From the NCBI RefSeq assembly GCF_003950295.1, contig NZ_RHNP01000001.1, forward strand, positions 143,649 through 207,648: a DNA stretch of 64,000 bases. Reading direction: 5' to 3'. The position numbers were made by a program, and so were the translations under genes. This document shows positions 9,820-18,815 of the stretch, in pieces. The notes below the pieces were generated by a model. That model had not been told where the DNA came from and did not search any database. It saw only the letters and a program-made list of their open reading frames with translations. The DNA is from Loigolactobacillus iwatensis (GTDB lineage Bacteria > Bacillota > Bacilli > Lactobacillales > Lactobacillaceae). Every line of letters begins with the position of its first letter. The first letter of the stretch is position 1.

Positions 9820-9921
9820 AGAATTTGTAAGCTGATAAGGAAGTACAACAGCTTAAAGGTTGGTGCAAAACTTACATTTTGTGCCACGCATAATTAAATT
9901 TTGAAAAGGGGAGTCTTTTTT

Positions 9922-10368
9922 ATGGCAAATGATATGATGGATCGTCAGTATGATTTAATGGATACAGGTGCAGATCGTTTCTTCGATCGTTTGGCACATA
10001 ACTTCTTTGGCAATGCATTTTCATTTCCAAGTGAAGCTGCCAACGCTATGAAAACAGATATCACTGAAACTCCAGCGGCCTACGCAGTTACAATTGATTT
10101 ACCAGGCTTAAAGAAAGAAAATATCAACATCGATTATGATCATGACATCTTAACCGTAAGTGGCAAATTGGAACACGGCAAAAACGAGACTGATAAAGAC
10201 GGTGCCATTATTCGCAGCGAACGTCAATATGGTCAATCTAGTCGCCAATACCGTTTACCAAATATTGATCAAAAGAAGATCACTGCAAACTACGATGGTG
10301 GTGTTTTAAAGATTAACTTACCAAAATCTAGTGATCAAAACAGCGAACACAAAATTGAAATTAATTAG
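9922..10368 (+). CDS. hsp20: Small heat-shock protein, Hsp20/alpha-crystallin family
   Basis: ATP-independent holdase chaperone binding unfolding proteins. 148 residues from the ATG at 9922, chosen because AAAAGGGGAG lies 8 bases upstream; an in-frame TTG at 9901 lacks a ribosome site. The alpha-crystallin domain (about 45-140) includes AYAVTIDLPGLKKENINIDY and the C-terminal GGVLKINLPK, followed by a short flexible tail. Monocistronic, with its own promoter and a terminator shared with the convergent gene. Confidence 0.95.
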   Translation: MANDMMDRQYDLMDTGADRFFDRLAHNFFGNAFSFPSEAANAMKTDITETPAAYAVTIDLPGLKKENINIDYDHDILTVSGKLEHGKNETDKDGAIIRSERQYGQSSRQYRLPNIDQKKITANYDGGVLKINLPKSSDQNSEHKIEIN

Positions 10369-10420
10369 CATGAGTTTCAAAAAACGTTTAGGCTCTGAAA
10401 ATTAATTAAAAATAAAAATC

Positions 10421-10460
10421 GGTACGACGAAAATAGAAATTCCGTCGTACCAATTTTTTT
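10421..10460. terminator. Bidirectional terminator between hsp20 and the aldo/keto reductase
   Basis: Stem GGTACGACG / CGTCGTACC (10421-10429 with 10443-10451) followed by a T-run on the plus strand and preceded by an A-rich stretch that gives Ts on the minus strand. Confidence 0.8.
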
Positions 10461-10471
10461 GTCTAAAACAG

Positions 10472-11464
10472 TTAAGCTTGTAAAATTCGTTCAATTTCAG
10501 CTAGTTCATCCGCCGAAAAATCCAAATGCTTTGCGGCAGCAAGATTAGCAGCCAAATGCTCTTCGCTGGTTGTGCCAATAATAACACTTGCAACTGTCTG
10601 ATGCCTTAGTAACCACGCTAAGGCCATCTGTGGCAAGGTCTGATCCCGATTCTTAGCTAAATCATTTAGTGCGTTTAACTTTTTAACGACAACATCTTTT
10701 CCTTGGGCCAAAGTTGCCTGATTAGTTGGATGAATCGCAAAGTCATTCGGAATACCATTTAGATAACGTTGACTAAGTAAACCCTCAGACAATGGCCCAT
10801 AAGCTACTAAACCAGCGCCGTCCTTCTCAAGCTCCGTCAGCAAACCACTCGTTTCGGCCGTCCGGTTAAACAAATTATAGGAAGCCTGGTTAACCGTAAA
10901 CGGCGTACCCATTTCCTTGAATAACTTAACCATCGTCGCAGTTTGTTTTGGATCATAGTTAGATATTCCAATGTAAAGTGCTTTGCCTTCACGGACAACT
11001 TGATCAAGAGCTTGTGCTGTTTCTTGCATGTCCGTTTCAGGATCAACTCGGTGCGCGTAATAGATATCAACGTAATCCGTGCCTAAACGCTGTAAACTCG
11101 CGTCAATGCCTTGCAAAATTGCCTTACGGGACAACATTTCACCATATGGGCCAGCAAACATTTTGTAGCCCACCTTAGTTGCAATAACTAATTCGTGCCG
11201 GTAAGGTTTTAAATCAGATTGCAAAACACTGCCGAGTAATTCTTCCGCGGAGCCAAAATCCGGTGCGCCATAATGGTCAGCAACATCAAAGCTGAAGACC
11301 CCTGAATCAAAAGCCTTCAACAGTACCTTTTTACGATCTGCAATTGGGTCCGTACTACTATAATGATGCCAAAGCCCTAAAGTAATAATTGGTAATTGTA
11401 AACCAGTCCGCCCTACACGACGAGAAGGTAATTGTGTGTAGCGTTCATTATTTGCTAAATACAC
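10472..11464 (-). CDS. Aldo/keto reductase (YghZ/L-glyceraldehyde-3-phosphate reductase-like)
   Basis: NADPH-dependent (beta/alpha)8-barrel oxidoreductase, 330 residues. Catalytic tetrad regions are visible: Asp/Tyr in FDVADHYG, Lys in IATKVGY and His in YYAHRVDP; the cofactor site is in SVIIGTTSEEHL. The N-terminus RRVGRTGLQLPIITLG and the insertion FAGPYGEMLSR fit the YghZ-type branch. The start is GTG at 11464 (VYLANNERY), with GAAAGGGGA 7 bases upstream. A longer frame reaches 11671 only because a repeat remnant is open in the same phase. Substrate unknown. Confidence 0.88.
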   Translation of the reverse strand: MYLANNERYTQLPSRRVGRTGLQLPIITLGLWHHYSSTDPIADRKKVLLKAFDSGVFSFDVADHYGAPDFGSAEELLGSVLQSDLKPYRHELVIATKVGYKMFAGPYGEMLSRKAILQGIDASLQRLGTDYVDIYYAHRVDPETDMQETAQALDQVVREGKALYIGISNYDPKQTATMVKLFKEMGTPFTVNQASYNLFNRTAETSGLLTELEKDGAGLVAYGPLSEGLLSQRYLNGIPNDFAIHPTNQATLAQGKDVVVKKLNALNDLAKNRDQTLPQMALAWLLRHQTVASVIIGTTSEEHLAANLAAAKHLDFSADELAEIERILQA

Positions 11465-11627
11465 GTTATTTTCCCCTTTCAAGAAATCACTTACATTATT
11501 AATTCTAGAAAAAGAGATTGCTTTGGTCAAGCTATTCGGCCAATTTAGTGAAATATTTAGCAATCTTACAATAGGAAAATATTTAGCGACTGCTTTTAGT
11601 AGTGTTTTTTTGACCAATTTAGTTAAA

Positions 11628-11843
11628 CGTGCTTGGAAAAGCAGATTCCTGCGGTTAGCTACGATCGCCAAATCATCTGTTGCACAGATAATTTGTCAAT
11701 CTAGGCTAATCCTCAGAGCCATGCTTCTTGCGGCATGTGCCTTGCCACAAGAATGGCCATCGTTCGTAACATCAAGATTATTAGTGATTTAGGCTAATAA
11801 TCCTCAATTGCGAAGTAGAATCTAACCGCTTTTTCAAGCACTC
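11628..11843. repeat. R2 MITE-like element, copy B
   Basis: About 216 bases in the opposite orientation to copy A. Left end CGTGCTTGGAAAAGCAG, right end CGCTTTTTCAAGCACTC. The interior contains CTTGCCACAAGAATGGCCATCG and AGATTATTAGTGATTTAGGC, as in copy A. It separates the aldo/keto reductase from the Spx-like gene. The adjoining 11465-11627 is AT-rich with nothing else recognised. Confidence 0.65.
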
Positions 11844-11845
11844 TC

Positions 11846-12244
11846 TTACATACCGCTATTCAACAGTGCAACCATTCGATCAAAATGACGGCGTTCCCGC
11901 GGGATAAATGTCCGAATTGCGTCCGAATTGTAGCCAATGTTAACTTTTCGTTCACTTAATATAATTGGTCGTCTGAGTAATTCAGGTTCTTCATGAAGTC
12001 GTTGGAAAATTTGACTAGTTGTCATTTCGCCCATTTCACGTGCAAAGGCCGAATAACCTTTATAACGTGTTGCTAAGATATCATCAATTCCGTTATCAAC
12101 GTATTGCATGATTTGCTTAATTTCATTAACTGTCGGCGGTGCCTTCTTGATGTAACGTTTAACAAAGGGAATTTGCTGCTGTTCCAACCATTTTAGAGCC
12201 TTCCGGGATGATGTGCAGTTTGAGCTGTAGAATAATGTGATCAT
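11846..12244 (-). CDS. spx: Spx/ArsC-family regulator with CxxS motif
   Basis: Thioredoxin-fold transcription factor family that binds the RNA polymerase alpha C-terminal domain and remodels promoter choice under oxidative stress. 132 residues, full Spx length. The N-terminus reads ITLFYSSNCTSSRKALKW, so the redox switch is Cys10-x-x-Ser13 instead of Cys-x-x-Cys. The RPI segment (LLRRPIILSERK) and C-terminal GYNSDAIRTFIPRERR are typical of Spx. Monocistronic. Loss of the second Cys suggests a paralog that cannot form the CxxC disulfide; such paralogs are common in lactic acid bacteria. Confidence 0.88.
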   Translation of the reverse strand: MITLFYSSNCTSSRKALKWLEQQQIPFVKRYIKKAPPTVNEIKQIMQYVDNGIDDILATRYKGYSAFAREMGEMTTSQIFQRLHEEPELLRRPIILSERKVNIGYNSDAIRTFIPRERRHFDRMVALLNSGM

Positions 12245-12574
12245 AAGTTTACTCCTCCTAAAATTTCTTTGTGTATTTTTAAACTTAGTGGCTTGTTTTG
12301 TCGATGAATTTAATATATCACCATAATCTTATGTAATCCATAACTTATACAGAATTTACCTTTTTTCTTCAATCTTATTTCACAATTAGAACTGATTGGA
12401 GCGGCCCACTTCTTATAAACCGCTATTTATTAGGATTTCTGTGCGGTACTATTTTTAAGAATCACCTTTATCGTCATTTTTCTGACTAATTCAACATAAA
12501 TATATTTAAAAAGGTACTGGCACCCGGCTGACGAAAACGATTTTAGTAGGCAGCAAAATTCAGGTGTTCTAAAT
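12245..12574. other. Intergenic region upstream of spx
   Basis: AT-rich stretch holding the 5' region of the spx-like gene (TATATCACCATAATC around 12313-12330). I see no gene in it; a 62-codon open frame here has no ribosome site and a low-complexity translation. Confidence 0.4.
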
Positions 12575-12642
12575 AAAAAAACGACATTTTTAATCATTAG
12601 GTGAGAAAACAAATTCATCTCAACTAATGATTAAAAATGTCG
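12575..12642 (-). terminator. Strong terminator after the PTS IIA gene
   Basis: A perfect 19-base inverted repeat, CGACATTTTTAATCATTAG at 12582-12600 with its complement at 12624-12642, extended inward by four more pairs after one mismatch. A T-run follows on the minus strand. It lies directly downstream of the IIA gene. Confidence 0.75.
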
Positions 12643-12654
12643 CTTACTTTAGGC

Positions 12655-12987
12655 TTACTTGGTCTCCGCTAAGCGCCGGTATAAATCAATAATTTCACTT
12701 GCTAAATCTCGATAAGTTGACACACTCATAATATGATCCTGCGCGTGCACCAGCAATAACGTCACTTGAATTTTCTGGCCGGCCGCTTCTTGGGATAACA
12801 AATGTGTTTGGATTTCATGGGCTGCTACTAATTTTTTATCGGCTTCTTCTAATTTTGTTGTGGCGGCGGTAAATTGATTTTTTTTTGCATCTTCAATTGC
12901 TGCTAGAATGATCGCCTTAATTGTTGCCGCGTCATTAATTAATGCCATTACACTCTCAATAACATCATTTTTCTTAGTCTCCATCAT
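12655..12987 (-). CDS. PTS lactose/cellobiose-type EIIA component
   Basis: Cytoplasmic phosphocarrier of the Lac-family PTS, relaying phosphate from HPr to a IIB partner. 110 residues from the ATG at 12987 (upstream TTG at 12999 rejected; GG-rich ribosome site is AAAGG ~10 bases before the ATG). The all-helical pattern and the phosphorylation motif LLLVHAQDHIMS, with the first His as expected acceptor, identify the family. No IIB or IIC gene is adjacent, so it either serves a distant permease or has a regulatory role. Confidence 0.88.
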   Translation of the reverse strand: MMETKKNDVIESVMALINDAATIKAIILAAIEDAKKNQFTAATTKLEEADKKLVAAHEIQTHLLSQEAAGQKIQVTLLLVHAQDHIMSVSTYRDLASEIIDLYRRLAETK

Positions 12988-13253
12988 TACAAACCCCAAC
13001 CTTTTTTAGATAACTGCAACAGCAGTCAACGCTCCATATTCATTAATTAACATAACCAGACAAAGTTAACCTGACAGGCTATTATACCACTCACCAAAAT
13101 GAAGTGACCATTGTTGCTCAATCTATAATTGCAGTTAAAAAATTAATAACCAATCCCACCATATAATAAAAATATCAGCGTAATCAAAAAACATAATTTC
13201 TATCGTCATTAAAAATTATGCCGTAAGTAATTATTAGTACTAACTGGACAAAC
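12988..13253. other. AT-rich intergenic region without recognisable gene
   Basis: Contains the upstream region of the PTS IIA gene. I found no convincing cre site or promoter, and no open frame with a ribosome site. Confidence 0.35.
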
Positions 13254-13338
13254 GAGGTTGGGACAAAATTATTGGCCCCTTACTATTTCCGAGCATTAAT
13301 CTAGAACGTGCGCTAAAACCGACTTTGGTCCCACTCCG
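13254..13338. repeat. R1 dispersed repeat, short copy
   Basis: Shows R1 ends as imperfect inverted repeats: GAGGTTGGGACAAAA at the left and TTTGGTCCCACTCC at the right, with the diagnostic interior CTAGAACGTGCGC. Confidence 0.65.
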
Positions 13339-13350
13339 GTTCCAATTACA

Positions 13351-13965
13351 TTAGAAAAGGCGATTATAGTAAATTAACGCTAATTGTTTTGTTTGAGCGT
13401 CAGCTGTTATTTTGGTCACACTGGCATTGTCTGGTTCAAGAATTGCTAGTGGATCGCTAGCTTGGACGGCGTTATAAGTAAAACTGCGGACAGTAAATCC
13501 ATGCGTAACAATAATAAGTCGCTGGGTTGGATAGCGCGTCACCATTTCCGCCATAAAGGCTGCCGTCCGCTGCTCAACCGCCGCAAACGTCTCACCATGG
13601 GCAAGAGCGGCGTAGCTAGGTAAAACATCTCCAGTAGCCAAAGAAAAAGTAGCTGGAAACTTTTTTTGCAAGGAGACGTTCGGCAAACCATCCCACTCAC
13701 CATAGGAAATTTCCGTTAAGCGTTCATCATAACTCACCGGTAATTTAGCCGTGGCGTTTAAAATCGCCGTGGTTTGCTTAGTTCGTTCTAACGGACTACT
13801 AAGTAACCGATCGGCAAAACTAATATCGAAGTGTTCGTGCAGCCTCATTACTTGAGCTTTTCCCGTTTCGTTCAAATAAGTCGCCGGTGTATTTGTGGTG
13901 CCTTGCTTAACACCTTGTGTATTAGCAAGCGTTTGCCCGTGGCGAATAAAATAAAATTCAGTCAA
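13351..13965 (-). CDS. Histidine phosphatase family protein (phosphoglycerate-mutase-like)
   Basis: Branch of the RHG superfamily that dephosphorylates small metabolites or sugars through a phospho-His. 204 residues. The catalytic motif is YFIRHGQTLANT and the second catalytic His is in IIVTHGFTVRSF; SSPLERTKQT carries the conserved arginine. The start is TTG (complement of 13963-13965), because AGGAGG is placed 6 bases upstream; the longer frame to 14004 has no ribosome site. Substrate unknown. Confidence 0.88.
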   Translation of the reverse strand: MTEFYFIRHGQTLANTQGVKQGTTNTPATYLNETGKAQVMRLHEHFDISFADRLLSSPLERTKQTTAILNATAKLPVSYDERLTEISYGEWDGLPNVSLQKKFPATFSLATGDVLPSYAALAHGETFAAVEQRTAAFMAEMVTRYPTQRLIIVTHGFTVRSFTYNAVQASDPLAILEPDNASVTKITADAQTKQLALIYYNRLF

Positions 13966-14042
13966 GATGAACCTCCTATAAAAAGCGATCGTATCGTTTA
14001 ACATTAGATTTCAATATACCACATAACGGCGGTTAAAAAGTC

Positions 14043-15056
14043 CTATTGGGCCAATAAATCAATAATCGCTGCTGGCTCAATACCTTTGAAGTAGTTTGCT
14101 AAATCTAACTTGGCAATCGCTTGGCTAATGTGTTGGCGATCGTAAATAACACCGCTTAAAACGTCCGCAACGGCCTTAACATCTTCTGAACCAAAGAAAT
14201 CACCGTAAAAGGTCACTTCGTTAATTCTACCCTGTTGAATTAGCAACCGTGCATCAATTGTTCCCATCGTAAAATGTTGTCTTTTTTGTAATGTAAAGTC
14301 TGGTGATTCACCGTAAATCCAATTCCAATTACTATAAGTACTCGTGTAAATTTGATTAATTTGTTTTTGATCCGCGGCCGTAATTTGATATTCTTTTTCT
14401 TTTATTGCGGCTAAATTTGGCGCAGCAAATAATTGAAGCAACAACTTATCGCGAAATTCTTCAGTTGTTAAATCACGAAATTCTGGTGCTAAATAGGGTC
14501 GTAAATTAGTAACCCGACTACGAATTGACTTGATGCCCTTTGACGCAATTTTATCGGCCGGTACATTCAACGCATGGGTGACAACGTCTAGATCAACATT
14601 TAACATTAAAGTCCCGTGGGAAAATATCTTGCCATTTTTAGTGTACATTGCACTACCAGAGAATTTTTTCCCAGCAACTAAAATATCATTCCGCCCAGAG
14701 ACCTCAATATCTTGCACCCCCATTTTTTGCAAGGCCGTTACAATTGGTTGCGTAAAAGTTTCAAAATCACCAAATTTTTCGTCGGCAGCGTCGACCACAA
14801 AACTAAAACAAAGATTCCCTAGATCATGGTAAACTGCACCGCCACCAGACAGTCGCCGCGTCACCACAATTTTATGTTCCGCAACGTATTTCTGGTTGAT
14901 TTCCGCCATGGTATTTTGATTACGTCCAACAATAATTGACGGTCCTTCACTATAAAAAAGTACCAATGGTTCTATAAAGCTTTTCTGATTCATTAAATAC
15001 TGCTCAGTTGCCAAATTTTGGCGAATATCGTGGGACTTCATTAAAACATAATACAT
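14043..15056 (-). CDS. lplA: Lipoate-protein ligase LplA
   Basis: Activates free lipoate with ATP and attaches it to a lysine of lipoyl domains. 337 residues: an N-terminal catalytic domain with the signature RRLSGGGAVYHDLGNLCFS and the lysine in DILVAGKKFSGSA, then a C-terminal accessory domain. The ATG at 15056 (MYYVLMKSHDIRQN) is preceded by AAAGGTGA; the frame six codons longer is not supported. It is a plausible partner for the lipoyl-bearing E3 fusion at 23245-25137, 8 kb away. Confidence 0.94.
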   Translation of the reverse strand: MYYVLMKSHDIRQNLATEQYLMNQKSFIEPLVLFYSEGPSIIVGRNQNTMAEINQKYVAEHKIVVTRRLSGGGAVYHDLGNLCFSFVVDAADEKFGDFETFTQPIVTALQKMGVQDIEVSGRNDILVAGKKFSGSAMYTKNGKIFSHGTLMLNVDLDVVTHALNVPADKIASKGIKSIRSRVTNLRPYLAPEFRDLTTEEFRDKLLLQLFAAPNLAAIKEKEYQITAADQKQINQIYTSTYSNWNWIYGESPDFTLQKRQHFTMGTIDARLLIQQGRINEVTFYGDFFGSEDVKAVADVLSGVIYDRQHISQAIAKLDLANYFKGIEPAAIIDLLAQ

Positions 15057-15668
15057 AGAATCACCTTTTCCCATAAAAGATAGCTACTTACAATAACTTA
15101 CATTCAAACGACACAGCATTTTAGAAATCACACCCAAGTGAACTATAAAGTCATTAAATAAATCATGTGGGCCTCAATCCTGATTGCATTTTTGCCTTCA
15201 AACGGTGTCAAAAATTAAATGACATCATAAAATAACGGTTAAAAAGTTGGCATAAAAAATATCTATTTTTAATAAAATTTATTTAATATTTGACTTTTTT
15301 ATTTATTTAATTATCGTTAATATAACATAATATATAAATTATAAGTAAGAGTTTATACCGCTTACAGGTGCTGCTAATTATTCAGGCCGAACAATATTGA
15401 AGCATTTAATGTTAATACTTAATTATAGTGCCCGCAAAGCTGACTTGACACGGTTTTATTAATTTAGTATAAGTAAGTTGTGATTAGATTCATATGCTAA
15501 TTTGATGAGTTTATTTTAATGAAAGCTTCTAATGTGATTCATTTCTGCCGAAGCAAGTAAATTTAAGCCGCTTATTTCAAGTTTTCCGTCCATTATATAA
15601 ACGACCCGTAATGAATAATATCTCATTAAACTGGAACTTGGGTAGATTAATATTTGGAGGGATTTTTA
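15057..15668. other. Long AT-rich upstream region of the adhesin gene
   Basis: 612 bases with no supported gene. It is very AT-rich from 15230 to 15350 and contains a cre-like site at 15353-15366. The adhesin has a strong GGAGGG ribosome site at its end. The length suggests a long untranslated leader or distal control sites. Confidence 0.4.
15353..15366 (-). promoter_or_regulatory. cre-like CcpA site upstream of the adhesin
   Basis: The minus strand reads TGTAAGCGGTATAA, matching 13 of 14 positions of the cre consensus TGWAANCGNTNWCA. It lies about 300 bases before the adhesin start, so control by CcpA is possible but not certain. Confidence 0.4.
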
Positions 15669-18600
15669 TTGAATAATAAATTTAGTCAATTAGACACTAA
15701 GCAACATTACAAAATGTATAAGGCGGGGAAACGCTGGTTAGTTGCTGGTATTTCCGTAGTCGCTTTAGGTTCCTTTTTAGCAGTTGATCAAGTTAATGCA
15801 GCAACTACCGATACTACGGCTGCAACGGTGTCCACAACAAGTACCGCTGCTGATACACTACAGCAGGCAACTACAGTTTTACCTGCTACTAAGTCCACAG
15901 CTATTAGTGCAAGTACAGCGGATTCCAGTGCTAATACGCTAGCCAAGACCAGCGCCACAAGTACTGCCAGTACCACTGCAAGTTCGGCCGCTACTGCGAG
16001 TCAGGCTAGTAGTGCAGTTACCAGCACCGCTGCAGCAACTAGTAACGCAACCAATAAGTCAACGGCGGTTAGCAGCACAGCGACCGCAACGGCTTCCAAC
16101 GATATTTCCTCGACAAGCACCGCAGCAATTAATAACACACCGACAACTAGTACCGCTAGCGCCGCAGTTAGTGGTGCAACGACCGGTAACAATTCTTCAA
16201 CAGTAGTCAGTTCAACTAGTACTAGTTCAGACGCTACCGCAACAACTGGAACAGTGTCTGCCACCACTAGTACGGCCACCACCAGCACACCAAATAAAAC
16301 CAGTGCCAACCTTTCAGCCAGCACTGCTACAAATTCACAAAGCACTGCAACTAGCACTTTAACTGCAGCAACTAGTAGCGCCAATAAAGTAACGGCCAGC
16401 GTTAATACTGCTGCGACTTACGCAACAACAATTCAAAGTGAATTACCTGCTGGTGTCAGTATAACAACCAGTAATAATCAGTTAATTGTTAATTTAAATA
16501 GCGGTGTTTCTGAGGAAGAATTGCAGCGATTAGAAACCTTGCTTTCCACTTCACCAGTGGCCGTTACGTTAAATGCTACTTCCGCAACAGCACCAACAAC
16601 TGATCTGGCCAGCACTAGTGCCGTCGGAATTACGCTCAATGGCAGCAGTACCAGCGCGGCAATTAACTTACTAACTAGTGATACAGCTAGTGGTGAGGCT
16701 CACATTGTTATCTCTGGTCACGTAGCGGCTGGCGATACCTTCCAGCTTGTCCTACCCTATGGCCTACATGTCGTCGGTGATGATCATAATTTATTTACCG
16801 TAACGCCATCTGGTAGTGCTACTAGTAAAACCAATCCAGAAACGCTGACTTTTACTGCCACTGATTCGTCTGGTAGTTTTGGCATTAACGTTTACGTTGA
16901 GGCCGCAAATGATTACCTTCAAATTGCTGACCAATCACAGGCCAGCCTAAATCTAGTCAGTGGCACAACAACTTTGGCTACCATTCCAATTACGTTTACT
17001 AATCCAACGGCCTACACAACAACTCAAGAAATTACGCGAGTACAGCCAACTACTTCTAATACACCAACCGTAACTACTGGTGAAGAATATGGCTATCAGG
17101 TTCGTTTTTCCGCAGCAACTTATGCGTACGATGGAAGTATTTCTGATAGTTACCGGACCCAATTAGCCAACATTGTCGTAACAATTCCGGTACCAGCCGG
17201 CTTCCAATTAGATACCGCTAATTCAACCTTATTATCAACTAACGGACTTTCTGATACAGCAAATAAGGCAACTTTCACACAAAACGGTAATAACGTGATT
17301 GTAACCTATCCAGCTACAACATTGAAAAGTGATATTTTCGTTAGAATTTTAGGTTCGTATGTTACTGGTACTCCTACTGGTGATATCAGTGCAACCAGCG
17401 CGCCTAGTGTTACTGGCACTTTTTTGGGCACACCACTAACCATAACGGCTACCACGCCTCTCACTGACAAGTTAACTACACCAACTTATGCTTCACGAGT
17501 TTACGTCTTAGCACCCAACGAAGGTAGTTCCTCCTTATTATTGAATCAGACTGCTTATGCTAATCAAGATACAACACAAACTGGTGAGGACAATAATCTA
17601 CTTTTCATGACTGATTTTCAAAATCTGAGTAATTACACCGCAAAAAGTGATGTATTAGTTACAGTACCGGATGGTCTGTACGTTACAAGTATGCGGACAC
17701 CAAGTACTGGTAGTAACTCAGACAGCTATCCAGTTGGTACAACCTTTACCGTTACTGCAACGGCCTGGGATGGAACAACTACGGAAACGAAAACACTGGG
17801 TTTAAGCGAATTATTTCAACCATCCTTTGCATCCGATCAAGGAGTGGCCAGTTTTGAAATAACAACTAATCTAGCACCTGGTGTTGGCTACACTGCATTA
17901 TATGTCAGTAGCAACGATGGCACTCAAAATTTCCATTATTATGGCTATGTAATTAAAAATTATCGCAATGGAACTGCAGTTACTCCCGGAACCGCATTAG
18001 TCATCACGGCAAAGGATTTATCTCCCAAAGGAACGGCCGGCCAGGACTCTCACACAATCACAGCCACTGATGTACCAGTTTCCGTAATCAGTAATTCGAT
18101 CGCTTACACCACTCAAAATAACAATAATGTTTTAAATGATGGTGATACAATTACGGCCACCTACTATTCAATCACTAATGTCGCCAACACGTATGAAGGC
18201 CCAGAAAATGAAGCTTTACCGTTTGAACCAATTGTCTATATTGTAGCCCCAGCTGGTACTTCTTTTGCCGGTAATGGTGATTTATCTAAAGCAATTAATA
18301 TGAGTACTGCTGATTTAAAGGCCGCCAAAGTAACGCAATTGAAAGATACTGTTAACGGGCGTCAAGTGATCGAGCTTAATTGGGTTGGCACTGGTATTTC
18401 ACCAGTGATCAACGGCAATTTACAGGCAAATTTCATTGTCAACGCAGATGAGCTACCTGGTGATAAAATCACCGTCAGTGGTGATAACGATGGCGGCACT
18501 ATTTTCGTTACCTCGGCGATGGATCTAGCTAAGTACACATACTCTAATCATGACTATGCGATCAACGTGGCCGGTAATGCCGACTCACAAGTGGTTGGTA

Positions 18601-18815
18601 GTGATTGGACCGTTGAAAATAATCAGTTGTATATGGACAACAATGACGTTACTTGGTTAATCAGTGCACCATCCGAATTAGTAACTCAAGATGGATTAAA
18701 AAATACTACAGATAATGCCTACAGCGTGTACGATACCACTGACCCAACCAATACATCGGCTACCTTCCGGTTAGTTCAATTAAAAATTGGTCACAAGTAC
18801 GTTCATTCATCATAA
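15669..18815 (+). CDS. LPxTG surface adhesin, 5' fragment (frameshifted)
   Basis: N-terminal part of a giant cell-wall adhesin. The start is TTG at 15669 with GGAGGG 7 bases upstream. Residues 1-45 form a KxYKxGKxW-type signal peptide (YKMYKAGKRWLVAGISVVALG, cleavage near NAA). Residues about 45-250 are an extreme Ala/Ser/Thr-rich stalk. The rest is beta-rich surface-protein sequence without a family I can name. The frame ends at a TAA at 18813-18815 in mid-domain (...LKIGHKYVHSS), while the same protein continues in another frame downstream. Confidence 0.85.
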   Translation: MNNKFSQLDTKQHYKMYKAGKRWLVAGISVVALGSFLAVDQVNAATTDTTAATVSTTSTAADTLQQATTVLPATKSTAISASTADSSANTLAKTSATSTASTTASSAATASQASSAVTSTAAATSNATNKSTAVSSTATATASNDISSTSTAAINNTPTTSTASAAVSGATTGNNSSTVVSSTSTSSDATATTGTVSATTSTATTSTPNKTSANLSASTATNSQSTATSTLTAATSSANKVTASVNTAATYATTIQSELPAGVSITTSNNQLIVNLNSGVSEEELQRLETLLSTSPVAVTLNATSATAPTTDLASTSAVGITLNGSSTSAAINLLTSDTASGEAHIVISGHVAAGDTFQLVLPYGLHVVGDDHNLFTVTPSGSATSKTNPETLTFTATDSSGSFGINVYVEAANDYLQIADQSQASLNLVSGTTTLATIPITFTNPTAYTTTQEITRVQPTTSNTPTVTTGEEYGYQVRFSAATYAYDGSISDSYRTQLANIVVTIPVPAGFQLDTANSTLLSTNGLSDTANKATFTQNGNNVIVTYPATTLKSDIFVRILGSYVTGTPTGDISATSAPSVTGTFLGTPLTITATTPLTDKLTTPTYASRVYVLAPNEGSSSLLLNQTAYANQDTTQTGEDNNLLFMTDFQNLSNYTAKSDVLVTVPDGLYVTSMRTPSTGSNSDSYPVGTTFTVTATAWDGTTTETKTLGLSELFQPSFASDQGVASFEITTNLAPGVGYTALYVSSNDGTQNFHYYGYVIKNYRNGTAVTPGTALVITAKDLSPKGTAGQDSHTITATDVPVSVISNSIAYTTQNNNNVLNDGDTITATYYSITNVANTYEGPENEALPFEPIVYIVAPAGTSFAGNGDLSKAINMSTADLKAAKVTQLKDTVNGRQVIELNWVGTGISPVINGNLQANFIVNADELPGDKITVSGDNDGGTIFVTSAMDLAKYTYSNHDYAINVAGNADSQVVGSDWTVENNQLYMDNNDVTWLISAPSELVTQDGLKNTTDNAYSVYDTTDPTNTSATFRLVQLKIGHKYVHSS

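Noticed and set aside
12430..12618. 62-codon open frame on the minus strand
   Set aside because: Covers the terminator hairpin of the PTS IIA gene; no ribosome site and low-complexity translation.
15788..16384. Long valine/leucine-rich open frames opposite the adhesin
   Set aside because: Mirror translation of the Ala/Ser/Thr-rich repeats; composition artefact without start signals. The same applies opposite 21700-22248.
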